This document shows, piece by piece, positions 52,781 through 62,100 of a DNA stretch of 64,000 bases. Numbering within the stretch: position 1 is the stretch's first letter; the number at the start of each line of letters is the position of its first letter. The stretch is from Acinetobacter sp. ANC 4204 (GTDB taxonomy: Bacteria > Pseudomonadota > Gammaproteobacteria > Pseudomonadales > Moraxellaceae): assembly GCF_002135205.1 (NCBI RefSeq), contig NZ_NEFZ01000004.1, positions 248,001 through 312,000 on the forward strand, given 5' to 3'. The position numbers and the translations under genes are program-made. A model generated the notes under the pieces. It saw only the letters and a program-made list of their open reading frames with translations, had not been told where the DNA came from and made no database searches.

Positions 52781-54715
52781 ATGAATATCCAGCTTAATTT
52801 CCTTGGTTCAACACAGCATCTTCAACTTGAGCAACCAATGTCGATTTTTGAAACCTTGTCCCGTTTCAAAATTCAAGGCTATAAAAAAGCTTTTCTCGCC
52901 AAAATTGATGCTCATTTCGTTGATTTGCATCATGTCATCCAACATGACTGTCACATCGAACTTTTCAGTCTGAACGATGACAATAATTTAAATCTACTAC
53001 GACACTCCTATGCTTATTTATTAGCACAGGCTGTCCATCAGTTATACCCTGCTGCTCAACCTGTAGAATATCAAATTACCAATCAAGGTATTTATTATGA
53101 TTTCGCCGATACGCCGCATTTTAATCAGGATGATTTACAACACATTGAACTGAAAATGCATGAGTGGGTACAACAACATTTAGATATTCGCACTGGAAAG
53201 ATTACAGCCGATCAAGCCGCTGATTTTTTTAAACAGCAAGATTTAGATTTTAAGTATCAATACTTAAAAAATACGAGTAACTCAAGCGACTTATTTTTCC
53301 ATCAAAATAATGATTTCTCAGACGTTTACTTAAATCCACTTGTTCCAAATACTGAATTTTTAGAATGTTTTAAAGTGACTCATGTTTCTGGTGCATATTG
53401 GCAAGGCGACGCTACACAACCGATGTTACAGCGGATTTATGTCACATGTTGGGCTGACCAAAAACAATTAAAAAAACATTTAAAGCAAGTTGAAGAAGCC
53501 GCAAAACGAGATCATCGTAAATTAGCACAACAACTTGATTTACTACATTTTGATGATAAAGCCCCAGGTGCGGTGTTCTGGCATTCCAAAGGCTGGAAGT
53601 TATTTCAATTATTAATAGATTATTTACGCAAGCAACAAGATGATGTGGGTTATATTGAAGTTAATACTCCCGATGTCATGGATCGTGAACTTTGGGAAAT
53701 TTCGGGACATTGGCAAAACTATCAGCAGCATATGTTTACCACAGTCACTGAAGATCAGCGAAGTTATGCGCTTAAGCCTATGAGTTGTCCTGGCGCAGTT
53801 TGTCTATATGCACATGAATTAAGAAGTTATCGAGACTTACCCTTACGCATGGCAGAATTTGGTAAAGTTCATCGCTACGAGCCATCTGGCTCTTTACATG
53901 GATTAATGCGTGTTCGTCATTTTACCCAAGACGATGCACATATTTTTTGTACTGATAACCAGCTTTTATCTGAATGTAAAGATACTATTGCCCTCATTTA
54001 TAAAATTTATGAGCAATTTGGCTTCAATGAAATTTCGCTTAAATTATCTACAAGGCCTAATCATCGTTTCGGCACGGAAGAAATCTGGGATTTCTTAGAA
54101 AATACACTAAAACAATCTCTCGAACAGCTTAATATTCCTTATAGCTTAAATATCGGTGAAGGTGCATTTTATGGTCCTAAACTTGAATTTACGTTAAAAG
54201 ATGCCATTGGTCGTGAATGGCAATGCGGAACAATTCAGGTTGATTTAAATTTACCAGAACGTTTTGATATTCATTACATTGATGAAAATAATGAAAAACA
54301 ACGGCCTGTAATGTTACACCGTGCTTTATTTGGATCTCTTGAGCGCTTTATTGGTATTTTAATTGAACACTATATAGGACATTTCCCATTTTGGCTTGCA
54401 CCAGTTCAAATCGTAATTTTACCGATTACAGATGCACAACATGATTATGCCAAACAAGTTCAAGAATCACTTAAACAATATGGCTTTAGAGCAACATTAG
54501 ATTTAAGTCAATCAAAATTGAACTATAAAATCCGTGAACATACACTAAAAAAAATACCTTATCTGATCATTGTTGGGGAGCAAGAAAAGCAACAATCATC
54601 TGTTCGAATACGTGCACAAAATGGGCAAGATCTAGGCGATGTTCAATACTACGAAATACATAGTTTTTTCACTTCATTATATTCTGCAACAAGCTGTAAA
54701 GAGGTTTTGAACTAA
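52781..54715 (+). CDS. thrS: Threonyl-tRNA synthetase, zinc-starvation paralogue with decayed editing site
   Basis: 644 residues, full length: TGS domain (1-63), editing domain (64-230), catalytic core and anticodon-binding C-terminus. Zinc ligands Cys336 (MSCPGA), His387 (DDAHIF) and His513 (MLHRAL) are retained. In the editing domain E. coli His73, His77, Cys182 and His186 align with His75, Tyr79, Tyr183 and Leu187, so three of four are lost. The strand-side motif is HSYAYLL instead of HSCAHLL, and YLNPLVPN instead of CRGPHVPN. It likely charges tRNA-Thr without post-transfer editing. Last gene of the zinc cluster. Confidence 0.9.
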   Translation: MNIQLNFLGSTQHLQLEQPMSIFETLSRFKIQGYKKAFLAKIDAHFVDLHHVIQHDCHIELFSLNDDNNLNLLRHSYAYLLAQAVHQLYPAAQPVEYQITNQGIYYDFADTPHFNQDDLQHIELKMHEWVQQHLDIRTGKITADQAADFFKQQDLDFKYQYLKNTSNSSDLFFHQNNDFSDVYLNPLVPNTEFLECFKVTHVSGAYWQGDATQPMLQRIYVTCWADQKQLKKHLKQVEEAAKRDHRKLAQQLDLLHFDDKAPGAVFWHSKGWKLFQLLIDYLRKQQDDVGYIEVNTPDVMDRELWEISGHWQNYQQHMFTTVTEDQRSYALKPMSCPGAVCLYAHELRSYRDLPLRMAEFGKVHRYEPSGSLHGLMRVRHFTQDDAHIFCTDNQLLSECKDTIALIYKIYEQFGFNEISLKLSTRPNHRFGTEEIWDFLENTLKQSLEQLNIPYSLNIGEGAFYGPKLEFTLKDAIGREWQCGTIQVDLNLPERFDIHYIDENNEKQRPVMLHRALFGSLERFIGILIEHYIGHFPFWLAPVQIVILPITDAQHDYAKQVQESLKQYGFRATLDLSQSKLNYKIREHTLKKIPYLIIVGEQEKQQSSVRIRAQNGQDLGDVQYYEIHSFFTSLYSATSCKEVLN

Positions 54716-54840
54716 TGAAAAATGGTTTGAATACTTGATGCTATGATAGCTAAAACCTATAACATCAAATACATTGTAACTTTTAGTATAAACAATACTA
54801 TTCGGATTATTTAGACTAGGGTCTGTTGACATTTCATAAA

Positions 54841-55893
54841 GGCTTTGTTGCACAAAGCTATTCTTGAAGGCTTCTTCAGCAATATAATTTCCAGATGAAG
54901 AAGCCTGCACATAAAATCTACCGTACAACCAATTGGTCCTCGTATAATCAAGCTTTAATCAAGCGAGGGAATATTTCAATCTGGTTTGATCCTAAGACCC
55001 AATGGTATGCACAACCACAAGGCAAGCACGGACGAAATCAAACTTATTCCGATACAGCGATTCAATGCTGTTTAATGATCAAATCTCTATTCCGTCTTTC
55101 TTTACGTATGGTCACTGGCTTTGCTCAAAGCCTGATTAAACTCAGTGGCTTAAATTGGACAGCCCCGAATATCAGTGATATTCGTACTCCACCCTCTGTA
55201 GACGACAAAAGCATATTGATATTGCGATAAGCTATCAGAAAAGTCGTGATGGGTTACACCTACTCGTCGACGCTACGGGTTTAAAATTTTTAGGTGAAGG
55301 TGAATGGAAGCGTAAGAAACATCAGCCTGAATACCGTCGGCAATGGCGTAAACTGCATATTGCTATAGATGCTGAAACACTGCAAATACGTGCCGTTCAG
55401 CTTACGACAAATAATGTCAGTGATTCACAAGTACTAGGTGATTTAGTGGATCAAATCCCACTAGATGAGCGAATAGATTCTGTCTATACCGATGGGGCGT
55501 ACGACACGAAGTGCTGCAGACAATTGATTTCAGATCGTCAAGCACATGCCATAATTCCTCCAAGAAAAAATGCAAGGCCATGGAAAGATAAGAAATTGGG
55601 ATCTTTAGAGAGAAATGAATTATTGAAAACAGTCAAACATCTAGGAAGAATGCTTTGGAAAAAATGGTCGGGCTATCACCGTCGCAGTTTGGTGGAAACC
55701 AAGATGCATTGCATCAAATTATTAGGAGATAAGCTGACGGCAAGACATTTTCAAAGTCAGGTCAATGAAATTCATGCGCGTGTGGCAGTTCTGAATAGAT
55801 TTACGGAATTAGGTAGACCTCACACCCAAGTTGTCACTTAAATTTGAATGGATTGGGGAAAACTCAGCTTTTGAATGTTTATGCAACAAAGCC
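54841..55893 (+). mobile_element. IS5-family (IS903-group-like) insertion sequence, frameshifted
   Basis: 1053 bp bounded by inverted repeats GGCTTTGTTGCA and TGCAACAAAGCC. The flanking nine bases on each side do not match, so no target duplication remains and the copy has been rearranged or has lost one flank. It encodes one frameshifted transposase. A 5' fragment of a relative lies at 6399-6747 and a 3' fragment at about 56860-57206. Confidence 0.85.
54895..55841 (+). pseudogene. IS5-family transposase, frameshifted
   Basis: Two frames make up one protein: MKKPAHKIYRTTNWSSYNQA to NWTAP in the first, then RQKHIDIAISYQKSRDGLHL and LVDATGLKFLGEG, VYTDGAYDTK and the C-terminal KWSGYHRRSLVETKMHCIKL in the second. 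The DDE residues (VDATG, TDGAYD, and Glu of RRSLVE) are all present but are separated by a frameshift near 55180-55200, so it should be inactive. Confidence 0.8.
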
Positions 55894-55966
55894 GTTGTCC
55901 ACTCATAAGGTTCGCTCCTATGCAAAAAGATGGACTGCTCCCAGTATCCTAGACATCGAAGTAGCC

Positions 55967-56599
55967 TCATTTTGAAGCTGCCTCTGCGTCAAATGAGGTC
56001 ATAAAGCCATCTTCATCAACTAAGTAAGCTTTATCACAAAGAGTTAAAATTGGAAGATCACTTAAACTATCAGAGTAGCCATGGCTAAAATTTAGAACAG
56101 AGTTAAATCGATTATTTAACATCGTCTTTTTATTTTTATAAATGCACCTTTCATCTAAATAGAAGGAACCAAAATTTCTACGTGTGATTGAGCCAATTAC
56201 CTCAAGGTTAGTTGTATTGAAAAAACTAGGATAAATCTGCTTGATGAATTCTACTGGTGTGCCACTAATAAAAATAACTTGATCACCATTCGCTTTGTGA
56301 AACTCTAATTGTTGAAGCACACTATCAAAAGGTGTCATGTTTAGAGAGAATGATTTGCAAAATTTCTCAGTAAGGGTGTCTAACTGCGATTCTGAAATGC
56401 CTAGAAAAAGGAAAAATAAGATAAAATTTAACTCGAACTTACCCTTTGTATTAACACGATAAATAAGAAATGAGATAAAAATAATCGGAAGAAATATAAC
56501 AAAATTGAGTAATCTTTCTTTAATTGAAAACTTGATGAACTCTAAAAAAATACCTTCCTTGTGTAAAGTTCCATCAATATCAAAAAAAACATAATCCAT
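55967..56599 (-). CDS. HAD-superfamily IB phosphatase-like protein with membrane segment
   Basis: 210 residues. Motif I DIDGTLHKEG, motif II FISGTPVEF and motif III GYSDSLSDLPIL, all complete. A hydrophobic segment (LLNFVIFLPIIFISFLIY) is inserted as the cap. HAD-IB proteins include serine phosphatases and acyl or glycerol phosphatases, so the substrate is open. The next gene upstream overlaps its start by one base and is itself truncated; both are cargo between insertion sequences. Confidence 0.8.
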   Translation of the reverse strand: MDYVFFDIDGTLHKEGIFLEFIKFSIKERLLNFVIFLPIIFISFLIYRVNTKGKFELNFILFFLFLGISESQLDTLTEKFCKSFSLNMTPFDSVLQQLEFHKANGDQVIFISGTPVEFIKQIYPSFFNTTNLEVIGSITRRNFGSFYLDERCIYKNKKTMLNNRFNSVLNFSHGYSDSLSDLPILTLCDKAYLVDEDGFMTSFDAEAASK

Positions 56600-56860
56600 T
56601 AATTATTTCCTAAATAAAAATTTGATAGCTCGAACACTTTAACTAAAGAGAGATAGAGAGCTTTTAGATTGCCTCTTTGCTGATCGTAAACTCGCAAGCC
56701 ATCTAATACTCTGTAATAGGAATACTTAGAAAAGTTTGAACGTGATAACTCCTTTGGAACATAGGTACAACTATTCTCAATGATAGGGTCTGAAATTACC
56801 TTAAAGCCCATTAATGTATATACATCGACTATATTGTCAATGGCTGAGATAGGATACAGT
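56599..56860 (-). pseudogene. C-terminal part of an unrecognised protein, truncated by an IS
   Basis: The frame reads EYRLYPISAIDNIVDVYTLM then GFKVISDPIIENSCTYVPKE and ends at the HAD gene with a one-base overlap. There is an ATG at 56809-56811, but coding text continues upstream to the point where IS5-family sequence begins near 56860, so the original N-terminus is missing. I do not recognise it. The HAD partner suggests a small-molecule phosphate pathway or surface-sugar synthesis, but this is only guesswork. Confidence 0.5.
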
Positions 56861-57206
56861 CGATATTCCGAATAGCCGAAAAAAGCGAAGCCTTGGAAGG
56901 ATACAAAAGTTCATTCGCTAGAGTGAAATGAATTACTTCGTACTGTTAAACGTTTAGGCAGGACACTATGGAAAAAATGGTCATGCTATCATCGACGCAG
57001 TTTGGTCGAAACCAAGATGCACTGCATCAAATTATTAGGCGATAAATTAATGGCAAGAAGCTTTTCTAGTCAGGTGAATGAAATTCATGCTCGTGTAGCG
57101 ATCTTAAATAAATTTACAGAAATAGGCCGATCTCATACCCAAGTTGCCTCTTAAATTTTAGTAACTTAGGACAGCTCTGCTTTTAAAGGCATTATGCAAC
57201 AAAGCC
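56861..57206 (+). mobile_element. 3' fragment of an IS5-family insertion sequence
   Basis: Encodes the transposase end: IPNSRKK, KPWKDTKVHSLE, LGRTLWKKWSCYHRRSLVET, KMHCIKLLGDKLMARSFSS and IGRSHTQVAS, with frameshift and stop. Ends at TGCAACAAAGCC (57195-57206). It has cut off the 5' end of the gene at 56599-56860. Confidence 0.75.
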
Positions 57207-57230
57207 TGAACGTATTCAAAATGCTAATTA

Positions 57231-58204
57231 ACCAGAATCCTGTTTAAGCCAATGATTCCATAAATTGAATTGTTGGCTTATTTGGATGGGTTAATTGATA
57301 GGCACATAAAGAGGCATAAATACCAGCTAAATAGCCTTCAACACTTCTAGCGTTACTTGTTACCAAATTATATTTCCCTTTGAGCAAACTAAATAACGTT
57401 TCTATTTTGTTGCGCTGCTTTAGGTAATATTCATCTTCTTTTGACAATTGAACTGCCTGCATGTTTCTACGATGATATGTAATTAAATCAATATCTTGTT
57501 CTTTAAGCCTAGCTTTCAGTTCATGACTAATATAGCCACGATCAGCATAAAGCTTTGCTTTTAATCCTTCTACCAACTGTTTAACCATTTTGATGTCTGC
57601 TGTATGTCCATTAGATAAAACTGAGTTCACAATCTCACCTGATTGATTCATCAGTAAATGTAGCTTACAACCAAAGAACCATCCCATTGAGCTTTTACCA
57701 CGCATTGCAATTGATGATATGGATTTATGTCGCTGAATACGCTGATTTTTACAGACTGACAAAGTAGTTGAATCAATCCATAAATACGAACTTTGATGAA
57801 CTTTCATCACAGCGAAATGCAAGGCATGTAAAGCGAGTTGATGTGTATTCACTAAATGAATCATGCGCTGATAACAGGGTAAACTTTTAAATAAATGGCT
57901 TTTGTCTTGTTTCAATGATGAGAAGAATACTTTGAAGTTATTGAAATGAGAACATTTATACCAAATCGCAATGAAGATGATTTCTGAAATATTCAGTTGA
58001 GCGGTTCGAATTCTTAGACAATGGTGACATTCTTTAAGAAATTTCCAGTAAGTCGCTTCAAATTTTAAGAAGAAATCATCAATTACACAAAATAATTCTG
58101 TACTATCGAACATAAGGACTAGAGTTGTGGGTTTGGTGTGGTAACTCAACTGATAGCTCGAGTTCTTTTCTTTTTCAAGCCTATTTCTTATCCATGATTC
58201 GGGT
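57231..58204 (-). mobile_element. IS982-family insertion sequence, apparently intact
   Basis: 974 bp with imperfect terminal repeats ACCAGAATCCTG (left) and ACCCGAATCATG (right, read inward), flanked on both sides by TAATTA (57225-57230 and 58205-58210), a likely six-base target duplication although TAATTA is itself palindromic. It encodes a full-length transposase. Confidence 0.8.
57244..58149 (-). CDS. IS982-family transposase
   Basis: 301 residues, full length. DDE residues lie in LWIDSTTLSVC, LYADRGYISHEL and QRNKIETLFSLLKG; the GWFFGCKLHLLMNQSG segment is typical of IS982. No frameshift or premature stop, so it could be active. A 3' fragment of a relative is at 6748-6958, in opposite orientation. 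Confidence 0.9.
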   Translation of the reverse strand: MSYHTKPTTLVLMFDSTELFCVIDDFFLKFEATYWKFLKECHHCLRIRTAQLNISEIIFIAIWYKCSHFNNFKVFFSSLKQDKSHLFKSLPCYQRMIHLVNTHQLALHALHFAVMKVHQSSYLWIDSTTLSVCKNQRIQRHKSISSIAMRGKSSMGWFFGCKLHLLMNQSGEIVNSVLSNGHTADIKMVKQLVEGLKAKLYADRGYISHELKARLKEQDIDLITYHRRNMQAVQLSKEDEYYLKQRNKIETLFSLLKGKYNLVTSNARSVEGYLAGIYASLCAYQLTHPNKPTIQFMESLA

Positions 58205-58286
58205 TAATTACAAAAATTTGAATTTAAAATGGAAAGACCCTAGAATTATTACTCACAGTGCTCTTCCCATATTTGCGATAAACTTA

Positions 58287-59095
58287 GGGCGTGTCATCAA
58301 TTAAGCCATATCATGATTGAGGCAAGGTAGATCGCTGACAGGAAGTTCTGAGCCAATTTATCATAGCGCTTAGCAATACCTCGGTACTGCATGAGCTTGG
58401 CGAAGAAGTTCTCGATCAGATGTCTTGCCTTATAAAGATGTTGGTCATAATCACGCTGATCAATCGCGTTACCTTTGGACGGCATCACGATCTGACCATT
58501 GATCTTATGGATTGGATCAATCACCCTATTCTTGGAATTGTACTTTATCCATGAGCCAAGTCTGACTTAACGATAAATCCAGCAGCACGTCAGCACCATT
58601 TAAGTCATGAGCCTGCCTGGCGGTGACATAAAATCCTGTTGGGTTGCCTAAAGCATCAGTACGGGCATGAATTTTGGTACTTAAGCCACCTTTACTGCGT
58701 CCGATTGCCTGATCTTTTTTTTCCGGCACTGTGTTGATGAGCGAGCACAATGGTTGAGTCCAGCATGGCATATTCATGATCACTTTCATGTGATAGCACT
58801 TCAAAAACTTTCTGCCATATGCCTGCTTTAGCCCAACGGCTAAAGCGAGTGTGCACGACTCTAAAATCACCAAAGCGTTCTGGTAAGTCTCGCCACGGAA
58901 TACCTGAACGATACCGATACAATACTGCTTCAACAAATAATCGGTTTTCTTTGGCGGTTACTCCAACAGTACTTGCCCGTCCGGGTAACAGATCCTTTAT
59001 CTGTTCCCATTGATCGTCTCTTAATGCATAGCGTTTAGTCATGAAAGAATAATGAGGACAGGTGAAATTTTCTCAAGCTAATTTATGATAGGCCC
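58287..59095 (-). mobile_element. IS5-family (IS427-group-like) insertion sequence, decayed
   Basis: 809 bp with terminal repeats GGGCGTGTCATCAATTA and GGGCCTATCATAAATTA (right end read inward), and TA on both sides as a possible two-base target duplication. Contains a two-frame transposase with one extra mutation. Confidence 0.8.
58297..59042 (-). pseudogene. IS427-group transposase, two-frame with an added small deletion
   Basis: The first frame runs MTKRYALRDDQWEQIKDLLP to LDSTIVLAHQHSAGKKRSG, and passes to the second at a run of eight A residues (minus strand, 58715-58722), the usual programmed frameshift of this group. The second frame (RSKGGLSTKIHARTDALGNP; DLNGADVLLDLSLSQTW) breaks at about 58541 where LMDKVQFQ replaces an expected DKGY, best explained by a two-base deletion; the C-terminal YKARHLIENFFAKLMQYRG is on another frame. 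It is therefore inactive. Confidence 0.8.
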
Positions 59096-59120
59096 TAGTT
59101 CATCCCTTATTTATAAAAAT

Positions 59121-62100
59121 TTAAGCGACGTTTTGGTTCATTTTTATCTCTTCCAACGCTTTTACCAATTTGGTTAAATTCTGGTCTGGATCCAGCCACC
59201 AGTCAACTGTCCACACAGATAAAACCTGCCAGCCTAATCCATTTAATACCGTTGCTCTAAGCTGATCACGGTCTCTTGCTGTAGCTGCTTTGGCATAATT
59301 TTCCCCATCTACTAAGATACCTGCAATATAGCTATCTGCATTCAAGTCATCTTTAATGGCTAAATCCACACAACTATCACCCTGACCTATTCCAAGGTTC
59401 ACACTCCAACCTTGTTCTTGCAGCTTATTTTTCAGGTACTCTACAAGTTCTTTTTTAGTCTGCTGTTTACTTTGATCTGTATAATTTAAATGCAGCTGGC
59501 CACTACGAGCAAAAATCAAGAAGTCTTTTAGATCCCTTACGCCTTCACTATTGGTACGAGCCAAATTAATTTCTTCTGGACTCAAGGCAGAAAAAACGTG
59601 TAAACCTTGACGAGCACGAGTAATGGCGACATTTAGACGACGCTGCCCACCTTGACGGTTAAGCGCACCAAAATTCATTGATAAACGACCATCCTGATCT
59701 TTCGCATAAGTAATTGAGAAAACGATGATATCCCGTTCATCTCCTTGTACATTTTCAAGGTTCTTCACGAATAATTGCTCGATACCAGATTTACTCAACA
59801 TCTCCAACTCAGGATGAGCTGCTAGTTCATTGTCTAACATGTCCTCAATCAGCTTTTGCTGGGTCATGTTGAATGTTACAACCCCCAAGGTCAGGGGATT
59901 ATCTTGTCCTAACTGAGATTGCAAATGCTGAATAATAAACTCAACTATAGCCTTGGCTTCACTAGCATTAGTACGTGTATCGCCTTTATCATAAACACCA
60001 TCAACTACATGCAGTTTTACAGCAGTATCCTTGGCTATAGGTGCAGGAAAAGTAAATAAACTACCTTTATAATATTTCTGATTACTAAACTGAATGAGAC
60101 TTTCATAACGACTGCGATAATGCCAGTTCAATGCCAATTCAGGTAATTGAGCTGCAAGGCATTCATCTAGAATACTCTCCAGATCTTCGGTCACCTCCTC
60201 ATCAACTTCCTCTTCAGCATCACCTTTACCAAAGAAACTGGTTGGTGGCATTTGTTTATTGTCACCAACCACGATTGACTGTTTGCCTCTCGCCAATGCA
60301 CCTATCGCATCCCATACAGGAATTTGTGATGCTTCATCGAAAATTACTACATCAAATTTTGCTTCAGTATCCAGATATTGAGCAACTGATAATGGACTCA
60401 TTAATAAGCATGGCTTTAACCCTACTAATACGTCAGGAATCTGACGCATTAATTCACGTACAGGAATATGACGACGCTTCTTGCCAAGCTCTTTGTTTAG
60501 AACAGTCCATTGTGCCTTATGTTGATTCTGTTCAGAAAAAATATCATTCCAACGGTGAATAATTTCTCGACTTGCAGCAAACTGATGCTCCTTATCCTGC
60601 TGGGTAAAAGATTGTATTTTCTGTTCATGTTGCTGGCTGTTGAATTGGTTTAACTCTGGATGCTGGCTAAATTGATGTGTAATCCAGTGTCTTGCCAAAT
60701 TAATATTCAGACGTTTTAGGGCAGCATCTCGCTCTAATGGAGCATTTAAAAGTTCAAATGCTAATGGTTTCAGTCCATTTTTGATTAACTGGCTTTTAAC
60801 TGTCTGCCAGTTTAACCAATGTCGCCAAGCTGAGACATATTGCTGCAACTGCTGTTGTCTATCTAAAATTTCATTAAAAGTTATATCTTTATATTGCATG
60901 ATTTGAGTATCATTTTGTAGCGTATGGTCATTCAGCAATTGACTGAATGTACTCTCCACCTCGGCAATATTTTGTGTCAATTCCTCTAAACTATGATTTT
61001 TACTAAACTCCACGGCTTGGAGTAATGTTGCTTGATCAGTGATTTTTGATTCAACGACCTGTTTGATTTCTTGCCACTGAATATGCATATTTTCAAAACT
61101 TTGCCATGCACTCTCTTCACCCTGCCAATAAGAACCAAGCTTATCCGCTAAATGATTTTCACACTCAGCAAATTGTCTTTGTTGACTTTGGATATGTTGT
61201 AAGATTGGCAAATCATGAGTAACGGCCAAAGATGTAGGGCGTTGAGTTGAATTTTGATAAGTTTTGATCAAGTTTCTCAACTGGAACTTGGTAAACCAAG
61301 AGAATGGAAAAATTTTGGATTCTGCTTCACGCCACTTTAAGGCTATTTGATTTAAATCTGCTTGATAAACTTGCAATTGGTATTGTGCAATTAACTTGGA
61401 ACGCTGCTGTTTTAGATCGTGAGCTAACTGTTTTGCCTGAGTAAGGGATCTTAAATCTATATTTTTAATAATAGCTAATAGTTTTAAATCTGTTTGCTGA
61501 ACAAGATCGGATATTGTCTCAAAAATGGTGGCATCGTGTTTAATCTCACTTAGTTTTTGCTTTTCACTAAACCCAAAAGCTTGTTGCCAAGCAGAAATGG
61601 ACTTTTGCAGTTGCTGTATCTGCTTTGCAAGCTGCTCCTGTAATATTTGATATTGTTCCTGCCATGCCAAGCTCCAAATTGGCTCAGACAAGCCCTCTGC
61701 AAAACCATCTAATACATCTTTAGTATTTTCATTCAGGAGCTGACGTAAACTTACGGCTTGAGTAACAGTCTCATTCAGAAGCTCACGATTTTCTGTTGTC
61801 AGTGTCGCAATATCAATATCAGGGAAACGTAAAAGTGGTGTATCCCGATAACGAAGTTCATCACTCATTGCCATATACAAACTCCAACCAATCATATGTG
61901 AGGTATGGAGATTTTTTACATGCAAATTCAGTTCATCACGAGTCTGAATTAATCTGTCTGAGAGTTTCTGCCATTCTGTTATCTTGGATTGAGTACTTAA
62001 AAAGTAAGGATCATTGTTTTTCTGTGCCCTTTCTCGCAGTTGATCCAACACTTCCATTTTCTGGGCTTTAGAGGAATGTAACTGTAAGCACAATTCACTC

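Noticed and set aside
54677..54928. Open frame on the minus strand after thrS
   Set aside because: It overlaps the thrS end and the left IS end, with no recognisable protein features.
60131..60562. 143-codon frame on the plus strand inside the helicase gene
   Set aside because: Shadow frame of the continuous 1600-residue coding sequence on the other strand; odd amino-acid content (many Gln, His, Leu).
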